Shown here: positions 44,903 through 54,800 of the stretch, piece after piece | How the letters are laid out: each line of letters starts with the position of its first letter | Position numbering within the stretch: the stretch's first letter is position 1 | Made by a program: the position numbers and the translations under genes | Assembly (NCBI GenBank): GCA_963576475.1 | Contig: OY754978.1 | Location: forward strand, 12,633,799 to 12,697,798 | DNA: 64,000 nucleotides | Source: Molanna angustata | Taxonomy: Eukaryota; Arthropoda; Insecta; Trichoptera; Molannidae | Direction of reading: 5' to 3' | Notes under the pieces: model-generated | Seen by the model: the letters and a program-made list of their open reading frames with translations, nothing else | Told to the model about the DNA's origin: nothing | Databases searched by the model: none

Positions 44903-44940
<38 letters not shown>

Positions 44941-45457
44941 TATAACTTTTGATCCGTTCAATTTACAGAGCCCAAAATTTCAGAATATATAAACAGTTGT
45001 AGGCCTACAAAACTTTTATACTCAGAATTTTGAATTTTTGTTTCAGTCAGGGGTTATCAACTTTTGAATTTTTACTTTATTTTTCCATATATCTTAGAAA
45101 CAAAAACAAACAAACTTTTTTTTAACAATTTTTATAAAAATTGAATTTAGTGACGACATCACTTCATACAATTTGTATGGTAGTCGCCTATACACAATAT
45201 GTAAGAAGACTTAATAGTTTGATACTTAAATCTCCAAACATACATACATACCATCATACTGTTTTCATATTCTGTGTAGGAAAAAGAGACTGACTACTAT
45301 CCTATCCTGACAAACATACCTACATGTTTTATATAGAAAGTAAAATATCTTCAAATATTTATTAATTTGTGTTGTTTATAGTATGGTACGTATTCTTTGA
45401 TTATGCATACTATCGCCATCGACAGTTGGATCTCATGTGTTACATGCAACTAGTCAG
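44658..45457 (+). mobile_element. Helentron-like element (HINE), copy 4
   Basis: Start ATCCAACTGTCGATTTGTTC, AGAACTTTGTTCT stem, CTTAGAGGCTTCGCAGCATA, a long TGTGTG tract (about 44860-44935), GTCAGGGGTTATCAACTTTT, CCTATACACAATATGTAAGA and end CATCGACAGTTGGATCTCAT with GCAACTAGT. Shorter than copy 3 through an internal deletion between 45107 and 45121. It lies inside element X. Confidence 0.85.
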
Positions 45458-45519
45458 TAAATATATCAGTTGATATTATTTATGATGACAATATACCTGA
45501 AAAAAAAATAAATAAAAAA

Positions 45520-45612
45520 ATGTGTTTATGTGTTTATAGTTTGGTACGTATTCTTAAATTATAAATACTATCACCATCAACAGATGGATCTCATGTGTTA
45601 TATGCAACTACA
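45520..45612 (+). mobile_element. HINE 3' end fragment, tandem to copy 4
   Basis: GTGTTTATAGTTTGGTACGT, ATACTATCACCATCAACAGA and TGGATCTCATGTGTTATATG repeat the last ~95 bp of the HINE immediately upstream. A tandem end of this sort is typical of rolling-circle elements, where ends can be used repeatedly. Confidence 0.75.
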
Positions 45613-46490
45613 TAGAAGGTATATTAAAATATGTTGAGGTATATTAGTCAAGTAACAATGATTGAACTATCTAATAAAAGTGAATGCTTTCCCACTAAAA
45701 GAAATTTACTTATACTTTATTGTAAAGAAATAGGTATACCTATATTATATTCTTAATAAACTCAGAAAACTACAATTACCATCAATATTTTATGTCCGCA
45801 ACATATTTTTATCTGTAAAGTTTTAGGACATCTAGCATTTTCTGGATTTTTTTGTATGAATTCAAAAATATTACCAAGCAAACGATGCGGTTTTCCAAAT
45901 TTATTAACGATGTTATAGACTTATCGAAAAAGAATTTTTGTGTATGCGTTTCTGAAATTAATCTTGTCTGATTATTGAAGAAATAATAAGAATTGAAAAT
46001 AATAAAATTCGTTTGTTTCGCTGCGTAGAGATAAAATGATATTGTGTCAATACGACTTTTGAAAAATATTAATGTGTTATAAATTCAGGTTGTAAATGCT
46101 GCAATATCAGGTTTTATGCTGAAAGAGGATTTTTCCAGTTTTCTAACATAAAATTATTTTCTTCTATTTTAAAAATCATATAAATTCAGTTTACTAAGAA
46201 CCCAAACTGGTAGAAAAGGTACCGAGAAAAGAATCGTGGCGAATTTTTATCGAAATGTTTATATGAATGAAAATAGTATTTGTGTAAAAATATTTTAATT
46301 TGTTAAATTGTAAATGAAAGAATCTCAATCAGCAGAGACATCTAATTGGCTGTTAAGGCCCTTGTATAGGCTAGGTATTCGGATGTACACAAAAATGCAC
46401 GCTAAATTTCCTTCTAATGTATGAAGCACTATAAAATATTGTAAATAATCTAATATGTGATATACAACATTTTTTCTTAAATTGCAGGAA
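45613..46490. other. No gene; interior of element X
   Basis: AT-rich with no frame above 60 codons and no recognisable motif. Confidence 0.5.
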
Positions 46491-46721
46491 TAGTAATTTA
46501 AATATTATAATAATATAAATCTCAGCTGGTAGATTTTCATATTCTCTTTCGATTAAAGTAAAAATCTACTTCATAGGTCTTATAGTTTTTTTAGTTACTT
46601 ACAATAAAAAAAATAGAAAGGTGTTTTACTAAAACTTATTTTACAAGAAAAGTATTAAACAAATTCAAATTTCCAAAAACTCGTGCAATAGAATAAAGAT
46701 GTAAATACAAAAACTGTTTTT

Positions 46722-46915
46722 TAACAGATTTTTAATTATCTCAATAGAGACGAAGTTGGAATATTTCCCGGTTCTCCTACAATAAATATTCCAACTTCGT
46801 CTCTATTGAGATAGTTAAAAATCTGTTGAAAAATATCTTTGACTCCCGACAGGGAAAAAAATCCAATGTTTGCGCATATGCAATAATAAAATTATTCGAT
46901 TACAAAAACTGTTCT
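46722..46915 (+). mobile_element. MITE-C copy with target duplication, in right arm of element X
   Basis: A 43-bp stem (ATCTCAATAGAGACGAAG with AATATT, and its complement at 46783-46825) surrounds TCCCGGTTCTCCTAC. The unpaired tail GACTCCCGACAGGGAAAAAA, ATCCAATGTTTGCGCATATG and ATTCGATT follows. ACAAAAACTG precedes the element and is repeated directly after it, so about 10 bp were duplicated on insertion. The middle part seen at 49898-50404 is absent, which makes this an internally deleted copy. Confidence 0.85.
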
Positions 46916-47099
46916 TTATTTCAAAGACGTATCTTTTGAGGGTACCTACAAGGGAAATTATTTTCAAAATAAAATATATAGCCTTTTAAATGTGATTTAT
47001 ATTAGATGTAATATTGTAATTGTTATGTATAGCTGTTAGTCTTCTACAAATATATAAATAAATAAGTAAACGTTAAATCGTGAATCCTGGATATCTTGG

Positions 47100-47430
47100 A
47101 CCGACATGGTGAGCAACGTTGAAGTCTTGCGTAGAGCTAATAGGTACTGACAGATAGTTGTCACCGACAGTCAAGCTCCGTAAGACATCATATTTTGGTC
47201 ACATAATGAGAGGCGAATAATACTCGATAAATACTCGATCATACAGTTGATCATAAAAGGAAAGATTGATGGCCGTAGAGGGGTCGGCAGGAAGCAGCTA
47301 TCCTGGCTCCGTAACATTCGGGAGGCGTGTGGAGAATTTGTCCCGCACCGCACAGGACAGGGAAAAATTCTCCTGAATGATCGTCAATGTCGGGGGGATC
47401 CGACAGGACACACAGAGAAGAAGAAGAAAT
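47100..47430 (+). mobile_element. LINE-B fragment, 3' coding end and GAA tail
   Basis: The frame at 47247-47435 reads MIIKGKIDGRRGVGRKQLSW and LRNIREACGEF. The preceding ~140 bp decode, with frameshifts, to a decayed TDMVSNVEVLRRANR and ILFWSHN-like word. The copy ends in ACACAGAGAAGAAGAAG. Same family as 13340-13740 and 27325-27770 but opposite strand. Inactive. Confidence 0.82.
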
Positions 47431-48007
47431 CTTGAATGACAATGAAGTGTAGGATATGTACACAATATATTATCTGATCGAGAAATCATGGTAGTGTGCT
47501 CAGAAGTTAAATATAGGTAGTGTGACTCCGCAGAAAAAATGGGTATTTTTCGACGAAAAAACGATTTGTGTGAAAAGGCATATTGTACATAAGTACCAAA
47601 TCTCATTTTAGTTAAGTGTCAAAACTTGTGATTATCGATTGTCGAATGGTAGAAAATAATGTTACTGTTATTTTATTTTCTTTTTCTTTTACGAGCGTAC
47701 AGTAAACACAGTAGGTATTGTAGTTACGAAATAAAGCAAGTAATGGGAGAGTATTGATTTCACAATTCGTACATAATATTACGTAATATAATACCGTGTT
47801 ACAAATAGATAGACTGATTAAGATCTGTGTCATATATCTATTGATTTTAATGGTAATTTGTTATTGAGTGCGTAAAATTAATTAACGTTTGACATAGTGA
47901 CTTGTGTGTAATTTGTAAATTTAATTCTGAATGAGGACACGGACAAATTCATTTAAGTATTATCGAAAATAATTGACATTATGTAATTATACTTTTTATC
48001 GTTACAC
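47431..48007. other. No gene recognised
   Basis: AT-rich spacer. Minus frames at 47298-47606 and 47612-47833 are not supported by any motif. Confidence 0.45.
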
Positions 48008-48162
48008 GTTATGTCCTTTTCTGATTCATTTCTGATAAAAGGATTTTATCCGCGCTGTGTGAGTAATAAGTCCCGTATAAATTCAAGCAACTTTTTGATA
48101 TTTCTCAAACAGTAAAATTCAGATGGATAAATTTAGACGAATCAGAATATGACACGTTATAT
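48008..48162. mobile_element. MITE-S, copy 2
   Basis: ATGTCCTTTTCTGATTCATT, GGATTTTATCCGCGCTGTGT, AGTCCCGTATAAATTCAAG and GGATAAATTTAGACGAATCA correspond in order to 18208-18390. Somewhat shorter than copy 1. Flanked by GTTA-type words on both sides, but the duplication is not certain. Confidence 0.68.
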
Positions 48163-48329
48163 GCGAACAAAACGCTTTACTAGAATGGTACAGTTTAACG
48201 AATTCTTTCAATGTCACCAAGAAAGAGCACACACGACAGAATTCACGAAGTGAAAAAGAGATGATACAATGATCAATGATCATACAACGATGATTTCTTT
48301 TTTCGGTGCCACTATTTTTACGACCGGAA

Positions 48330-48700
48330 TTGGCGGGAAAAGCGTTTTCCCGCCAAAAGTGTCTATTTACACGACAAATTTTCTGACATCGTCTATGTTT
48401 TTAGGTCATTTATAACCATAGAAGGCGCAGATAAATCAAAATAAAAAAATATTTACCTTTGTCATTTTTTCAATGGTCATAAAAATGCATCATGGAAACC
48501 ATCTTGAAGAAAAAAATAAATAATATTGGCATCTTACTACATTTACTTAATTTTATAAATCATTTTTTCATCGAGATCTACAATTATAACAAAGTATAAA
48601 CAAAGGTAAATATTTTTATAACTTGATTTATCTGCGTTTTCTGTGGTTATTTTTGGTTTTCGTCTATGGTTGAGTCGTGTAAATAGTCGTAGCCTTCTTT
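48330..48700. mobile_element. Foldback element T with adjoining GC-rich palindrome
   Basis: Arms CTATTTACACGAC, AACCATAGA, GCAGATAAATCAA and AATATTTACCTTTGT (48362-48465) are inverted at 48603-48690. Just outside, GGCGGGAAAAGCGTTTTCCC is an almost perfect palindrome with a 3-base loop. About 330 bp, non-coding, single copy in the window. Confidence 0.78.
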
Positions 48701-48770
48701 TTTACTCCAGTGCAATCAAATAATAATTATCTCTGAAAAAATGACTGGGAAAGAATCCAACTTATATTAA

Positions 48771-49451
48771 GGGGGGGACTGCTGCCAACGTACCTATTTT
48801 TCAATTTGATATACCATCATTATTTCTCATCAAATCGTTTTGAAAAAAATAATTTAGATAGTTTGGATATTAATAAACAAAAATATACCTTAACTTTTTA
48901 ATAATGTTCTGTATAGATTCTTGTAGAAAAATAATGGCATACCCCGATTTTCAAGGTTTATCATATATTTTTAATAAACTATAAGGCGTAGAGTAATATA
49001 TATATTTTTTAATTAAAGAAGACAAAAATATCTAGATTAATATGATGTGACGTTGCATTAATGCTTCAGGTTTAGTAAATAAACCTAAAAAACATTTATT
49101 TTCCATTCAGCGCCATTGCGTAATAAAAGTTTTTTTGTTTATTTACTTAACCTGATGCGTTAATGCAACGTCATATCATATTTTTCCAGGTATTTTGTTC
49201 TTCTTTAATTTATAAAAAATAATATTATCTATACCTTATATTTTTTTAGAAATTTAAGATAAATGTCTAAAATCGGGGTATGCTAATTATTATCCTACAA
49301 GAATATATACAGAACATAATCAAAAAGTTAAGGTATTTTTCTCTTTATTAATATCCAAACCAACTAGGTTATTTTTTTCAAAATGATTCGTTTAGTAATA
49401 ATGATGGTATATCAAATTGAAAAAATAGGTACGTTGGCAGCAGTCACCCTC
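48771..49451. mobile_element. MITE-Q: TTAA-flanked long palindrome, copy 1 (681 bp)
   Basis: Flanked by TTAA at 48767-48770 and 49452-49455, the target site of piggyBac-type transposons. Ends read GGGGGGGACTGCTGCCAACG and, inverted, GGTACGTTGGCAGCAGTCAC. The arms of about 320 bp pair almost throughout (ACCTATTTTTCAATTTGATA, ACCTTAACTTTTTAATAATG, ATGATGTGACGTTGCATTAA) around a small loop near TTCAGCGCCATTGCG. A transcript of either strand would fold into a very long hairpin. No transposase. Second copy at 61096-61775. Confidence 0.9.
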
Positions 49452-49897
49452 TTAAGTTATAGGCTATATGAAAAAGCTAAAAGAACCTCTGTTTACCTAC
49501 AAGCGAATATGAGCGAATGCTATATCTGCTCGTTCCTTTACAGTTCTAGTGTAATATTTACATGTTTTCATCATACAATAAGGCATTTTAACTTCGAACA
49601 CTACAACATCTTGCGTGCAACTAAAGTTCGGTAAGAATCAAGTGAGATATGCGCCTTAGTTATTGTTTACCGAATTTAAAGACTAGAAACATTTATATTA
49701 TTTGACACGTGAAATCTATAACTGGTTTACGTTGTAGTTATTGTTTTCACTGGAAGATAGAATAAAAATCGAGGACAAGGAGAGTAAAAAATACACTTGT
49801 CTATAAAGACACATACAATATGAAGTTGATCACTCAATTTTCCCACACAGAAGCTATTTTACTTCTGTTATATACATTTTTCATACAAATATGAATT
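49452..49897. other. No gene recognised
   Basis: AT-rich. The frame at 49383-49634 begins inside MITE-Q and is not credible as a gene. Confidence 0.5.
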
Positions 49898-50404
49898 TTT
49901 TAACAGATTTTTAATTCTCTCAATAGAGACGAAGTTGGAATATTTACTGTAGGAGAACCGGGAAATCAAGGCACCTACAGGGCTTACGACCTGTCATCGG
50001 CTGGTTTACGTGATCACTTTATGCGCTTGCGCAACGTTCACCAATTATGCCTTTTTAATGAGATCCCTATCAATTCAATTTTGAAAGTTCTATATATTGT
50101 AATACTGAAATTCTTTTCGCTTGAAAATAAGGAATTTTTACTACAGCCATCTATGTGTGAAATTATGAACAACATTCTTATTATTTTTTATTTGTTTTTG
50201 TTGTAACGCCATCTATTGAGAGAATTGATTTTTTGTAAATAATGGGAGCAACAATTCTTATACCTGAGGTGACAAATGCATTTTTCGCATAGAAGATTTC
50301 GCACAGATTTCTATTTCATAGATTTCGAAAAAATACCTTTGACTCCCGACAGGGAAAAAAATCCAATGTTTGCGCATATGCAATAATAAAAATATTCGAT
50401 TACA
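49898..50404 (+). mobile_element. MITE-C, longest copy with target duplication
   Basis: It begins TTTTTTAACAGATTTTTAAT, then TCAATAGAGACGAAGTTGGA, GGAAATCAAGGCACCTACAG, CATCGGCTGGTTTACGTGAT and GCGCTTGCGCAACG. After ~300 bp of AT-rich sequence comes the conserved tail ACTCCCGACAGGGAAAAAAA to ATATTCGATT. ACAAATATGAA lies before and directly after, an 11-bp duplication. Includes CGCCATCTATTGAGAGAA near 50210. No coding frame. Confidence 0.82.
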
Positions 50405-50627
50405 AATATGAAATTTATTTCACATTGATATGGCAAACCATAGATTTTTTTCTTTAGATTTTGATAATCCTTGAATGCATTTTGAAGAGTGTATTTTTGT
50501 GGTATCAAAATTTTAAACAGTAAAAAAGTACCTCGATTTTCCAGACCGTGAGAGCATTTTGAAAATTTGTACAGATGAAATAATAGAGAAGAAATTAAAT
50601 TATATCTATGGAAAACTAATCAACTCT

Positions 50628-50699
50628 AGGTCCGATCGACTTCATATTAACATCATATAAACATAAACATATGCTGTTAATATCAAGTCGATCGGACTT
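50628..50699. repeat. Precursor-like hairpin
   Basis: GTCCGATCGACTTCATATTA and its partner TAATATCAAGTCGATCGGAC pair over about 26 bp with one or two mismatches around an 18-base loop. The size resembles a miRNA precursor, but nothing shows that it is transcribed; a small MITE is equally possible. Confidence 0.7.
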
Positions 50700-50919
50700 A
50701 TAGTTTGGGCTGTAGAGAGGACACAAAAAGGATAATACGTGCGGCGTACGCCATACATACAAACACATCACGACAAAACTCACAATGTGCACTCTCTACA
50801 TGATAACCGTTGCCAAATTGATGTAAAAAAAAATACGCTTAAAAATTGTGAAATCATAACTTTCCACTATTCCATATTGTGAAGAGTTAAAAAATACAGC
50901 TGAGAGTTAGTACTTAATA

Positions 50920-51220
50920 AAATGAATATGTCCTTGTTGAATAAGTACCTACATATACATTATACATCTTCCTACGTTCCCTAAAATAAGCATATAAGAT
51001 GGGTCGATGGCAGAGCGATTAGCGCGCTGGACTAGTAATCCAATGATCGCGAGTTCGAATCCTGCCTCGACCGATTTCGTTCACCTATAGCACAAGCATT
51101 TATTTGCTTATTTTAGGGAACGTAGGAAGATGTATATGTACTTATTTAACAAGGACATATTCATTTTTATTAAAAAAAAATGCTTGTGCTATAGGTGAAC
51201 GAAATCGGTCCGTATTTATT
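50920..51220 (+). mobile_element. tRNA-derived SINE in a palindromic composite
   Basis: A plus-strand full copy runs from AGATGGGTCGATGGCAGAGC (50998) through the loop CTAGTAA and GCGAGTTCGAATCCTGCC to CAAGGACATATTCATTTTTA (51170). Immediately to the left, 50922-50996 is the same tail in reverse orientation (ATGAATATGTCCTTGTTGAA). To the right, 51181-51218 is another reverse piece (ATGCTTGTGCTATAGGTGAA). The result is tail'-head-tail-body', a folded composite rather than separate random insertions. Confidence 0.88.
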
Positions 51221-51764
51221 TAAATTCATTAAAAAAATTATAGATAGCGTTTCACACAACACATTTGTTTCAATTGTTATTTTTAAATAGAAAATGTTTT
51301 CATTTGTTCTAAATTATTACTTTCATAGAGGTTGTCTTCAGACAATGAACCTGTCTTTGATCACATTTTAATGTACGTAAAATTAATGAATCAATATGTC
51401 CATTGAGTCATCTCTCAACAAAAAAGATAAACCGAGAAAAATACTTTTAAAATAGTCCATTAATATTGTCATGGTTTTGAAAATAAAATGTCAAGTTATT
51501 TGACACTGGACACTTGTGACAGAATCCCTTAAAGAGAATTAATTCCCTTTCAAAATACAATGCAAATAAGACGAGAATTAGATTAAGAAGAGTGCTGGAG
51601 AGTAATTGATTTGGGAAGGAAACAACTTTGTCCATTGGAGTTTATTTTTCCAATGTGAAAATTGTCATCCGCCTTGACATTGTGGTAAGTGCCGGCATTA
51701 TGGTTCGATTTTTAGCTGAGAAAAACAGTTAAAAAATTATAAAACACTGATTACTAGAATAGAT
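51221..51764. other. No gene recognised
   Basis: AT-rich, with the minus frame at 51447-51635 unsupported. Confidence 0.45.
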
Positions 51765-52400
51765 TTGTCATATTAGGAAATAAAGTCTCCACTTGCACAA
51801 GGGGCAAGGACGTGATAGCAAAACATAAATAAATTCTTATATTATTATTGGTTATATGTTGCTTTATACTGTTGATTTTATATATCTCTTCTTTATTTTT
51901 ACTGATATATTTTATTTTCTTTGTTTTTACTTTTAAATTTTATTTGTGTTTTTTTTTATATTCTTATTGGTTTATATTGTTATTGTTTTATATTGTTGCT
52001 GTACGCTGCACATGTGTTTTGTATGTTTTGAAAAAGCCCTTCAAATGAGCGTTGAAGGAATAAAATAAATAAATAAATAATATCACGGCATATTCAACAA
52101 TGTGTGGTAACCAGCTACAGGTGTGCGTATGTGCATATTCATATATAAAGAATTATAACACGTCCGTCACAATATATTTCTACAACACTTATTATATAGG
52201 TACTTACTTTAATAAATTTGTCATTCGAAAATAAAGTCGCCACTTGCACAAGGTGCAAGGACGTGATAACAAAACATACATTAATACCATCACGGCATAT
52301 CCAACGATGTGTGGTAACAAGCGACAGGTGTGCGGTCGAACATATTATTATAAAAATAAGCACGATACGAGCGCTTCAATATATTTCTAAAACACCGATT
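51765..52400. repeat. Tandem-duplicated repeat with nested LINE 3' end (51830-52078)
   Basis: AAATAAAGTC.CCACTTGCAC, AAGG.GCAAGGACGTGATA.C and AAAACATA occur at about 51780 and 52231. ATCACGGCATAT.CAAC and ATGTGTGGTAAC occur at 52082 and 52298, and ATATATTTCTA.AACAC at 52172 and 52380. The first unit is split by a plus-strand LINE tail region that ends GGAATAAAATAAATAAATAA. A third diverged piece is at 17155-17200. Duplicate origin unknown. Confidence 0.75.
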
Positions 52401-53090
52401 TAAAGAGGTAGATCGCCAATGCATTGGTCCGACTAAATAAGGCAAAATATTCCTGCTACGTCTGCAGAAATATGCCATTCATGACAAATTCATTCTTTAA
52501 AAAAATATTATTCTTAGTTCAATGGCAATTGAGTGTTAAAAAACATTTAAAAAAAAAAAAATGAAAATCGATATTATTGTTAAATCTGCGGCAGCACATT
52601 GCGTGTTATGGGAGGTTCGTTTCATTAAGTATTCATGAAAAACTTTAGATAGAACTTTCTAGGTGGACTTTATATTATAATCTCGTGCTCTCGACAGTAA
52701 CAGTTTTATCGAAAAAAAAACTCCCTGAATGAGATCTTCGCATACCTAGATATATAATGATTATAGAATTTTCTCGTTTGAGTGATTACACCAAGAAATA
52801 AAATTGACAAGTCAAAAATTTATTTTTTTAATACGGCTCTTGTGAATTGTGCCGACCAATTCTAAATCAATTTAATTAATTGATTTAGAATTCAAATAAT
52901 AAAATTAAACTAGGTATTTAAGTGATGACCACGATTCTCAGCATTAAGGACGACTGGTTAGGGAAAGGTATGTTTTATATATTTTAAAAATATTTTTTTA
53001 TGATGCAATTTAGATAATTTATCATTCAATATGTACTGATACCGTACATATATACCCTCATATATTGCTTATTCCTTGAATTAAGCGGCC
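52401..53090. other. No gene; perfect small palindrome at 52858-52892
   Basis: AT-rich. AATTCTAAATCAATT and its complement make a 35-bp near-perfect palindrome. Nothing else recognised. Confidence 0.55.
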
Positions 53091-53094
53091 TTCA

Positions 53095-53877
53095 GACGAC
53101 AAACTTGGTTGACAACAATGTTTGTCAACATTGTTGACAACAATGTTGAATACCGAACGGGAGGTTGACAACCAAGTTGATCAACATCATTTCCGATGAT
53201 GTTTCTATTGAATCAACAAATTGGTGCGTGAATCTTTTGCTTCTTTTAAAGTGAATTTATAATTAAATTTATTATTTCAGACTTTATTTTCCACAAAATC
53301 TCGAAAATTTTCGAAAAAATCCACCCAACTTGGAATATTTGGTATAATGGACATATTTCAAGATATACTCTTAGGTTATTTTCAAATTAAAAGACTTTAA
53401 AATCAAATTATATATTTTATCATAAACATAAAAAAAAGTGAGCGTTAATTAATAATTAGAAGTACACATAATATTTGAAATAAAATATATTAACTAAACA
53501 TAGGATAATCGCATAGGTACCTACATATAAGATTATTAAATATTTACATCAACAAATACGAACAAAAACTAAAATAAATAAACAGGCAATAAATACACTG
53601 TGCAAGTTTAAACTTCTACATAGGTACTTTATTGTTCCATAGCGTTCAAAAATTTGAAAAATACTGAGATGTTGATCAACTTGCGCCCCACACACGCTAA
53701 ACATCGTCACCAACATCAAGCTCCGCCCACTAAATATCAAACCGTTTTGATATTGTCTCAACATTGTTGTCAACATGAAATATCAACCGCCAACATGCCC
53801 ACAGACGTTTAACATTGTCGTCAACATGGCATGTTGATGACAAGGTTGTCAACCAAGTTGGTCGTGTGTAGGCCCCT
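53095..53877. mobile_element. TTAA-flanked DNA element R (783 bp)
   Basis: TTAA at 53091-53094 and 53878-53881 flank the ends GCGGCCTTCAGACGACAAAC and, inverted, AGGGGCCTACACACGACCAA. Both run into ACTTGGTTGACAAC, so the terminal inverted repeat is about 33 bp. Subterminal blocks are crowded with CAACATTGTTGTCAACAT-type words, which themselves form inverted repeats. The centre is AT-rich without a transposase. A piggyBac-like target preference is inferred from TTAA. The minus frame at 53549-53776 is not supported. Confidence 0.85.
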
Positions 53878-53881
53878 TTAA

Positions 53882-54659
53882 GCATACACGGTTATGCTAA
53901 GTATTTTGTTTTCTTTTATTTAAAAATCATTTTTTACAAGTAGAATAATATCTGATGTCGTTACAAGTTTATGTCATCAGTGTATATATATTTATTTTAA
54001 TTTGTGTATTAGGCTACTCTACTAGGCTATGTCTGTCCCAGAGTAGCGTTATAAAAATCAGTTAGATTATTTTTTATTCGTCATAGTGTAAGTTAATTAT
54101 TATAAAGTTTAGTGGTGGGTTGAAGTGAGACATAAGCAAGTGCACTTTTAGTATAGTATGAAATATTGCCTGATATAAAAAGGGTTAGTGCTTATATAAT
54201 TTTGTTTTTTAGTAGGTATGTCAATAATGTAGTAATATAAAATAATTTTTCAGTTTTTTTTTTTCCTATAGTAACTAAACAGTAAGTTGTTTGCTATAGC
54301 TTTTAATTTGATATGTGAGTAGGTTCTTATGGATGGAAACTCAGTTTTAAAAAGGTTAAGTATTTTAGGCCCTATGTATAATATGATACACACTTCACAT
54401 AAATACATGCTTATGCATATATTATTATCTTATTTGATAATAATATATGCCCATCCTAAAGAAATTCGCAGTGTTCCATTCTCAAACCATATCGATATAA
54501 AATCAATCTTATATATACCTATTACCTACATTCATTTTTTTGTGGCTCATCGTATTTTTTTTCATTTTGTTTAACCGATTTCTAAGTGAAAGTTATTTCC
54601 TTATATAAAGTGCGATCACTTCTAATATGATTGAGTAACAAATGAATTGGGAAATGAGA
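53882..54659. other. No gene recognised
   Basis: AT-rich. The frame at 54329-54574 has no recognisable domain. Confidence 0.45.
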
Positions 54660-54800
54660 ACATGGGGTATGAAAAGGTCTTAGAATAGGTGGGCCGATTT
54701 CCCGTCGCTGGAAGTAGGTGGGTTCAAAGAGCCCAAAAAAAGACAAAAAAGAGTCCTAAATCCTTCAGTGGAGAGATGGCTGAAGTAAGAATAAGAAGAA
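54660..54800 (+). mobile_element. Possible LINE 3' end remnant
   Basis: RWADFPSLEVGGF-like coding and TTCAGTGGAGAGATGGCTGA followed by GAATAAGAAGAATAAC resemble a retrotransposon terminus with trinucleotide tail. CAGTGGAGAGATGGCT also occurs in every unit of the 8.6 kb array. Short and uncertain. Confidence 0.45.

Larger units (their letters stand above)
43540..46968. mobile_element. Element X: long inverted-repeat DNA element, 3.4 kb
   Basis: The left arm (43540-44075) and the reverse complement of the right arm (46495-46968) align along most of their length. Shared words include TGAAATAAAGAA.AGTTT, ATCTTTATTCTATTGC, AAATAAGTTTTAGTAAAAC, AAGTAACTAAAAAA and GAATATGAAAATCTACC. Each arm carries one younger insertion absent from the other: a LINE 3' end in the left (43688-43926) and a MITE-C in the right (46722-46915). 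The interior holds a HINE and AT-rich sequence but no transposase frame. Long arms suggest a foldback or MULE-type DNA transposon; the class is undecided. Confidence 0.78.
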
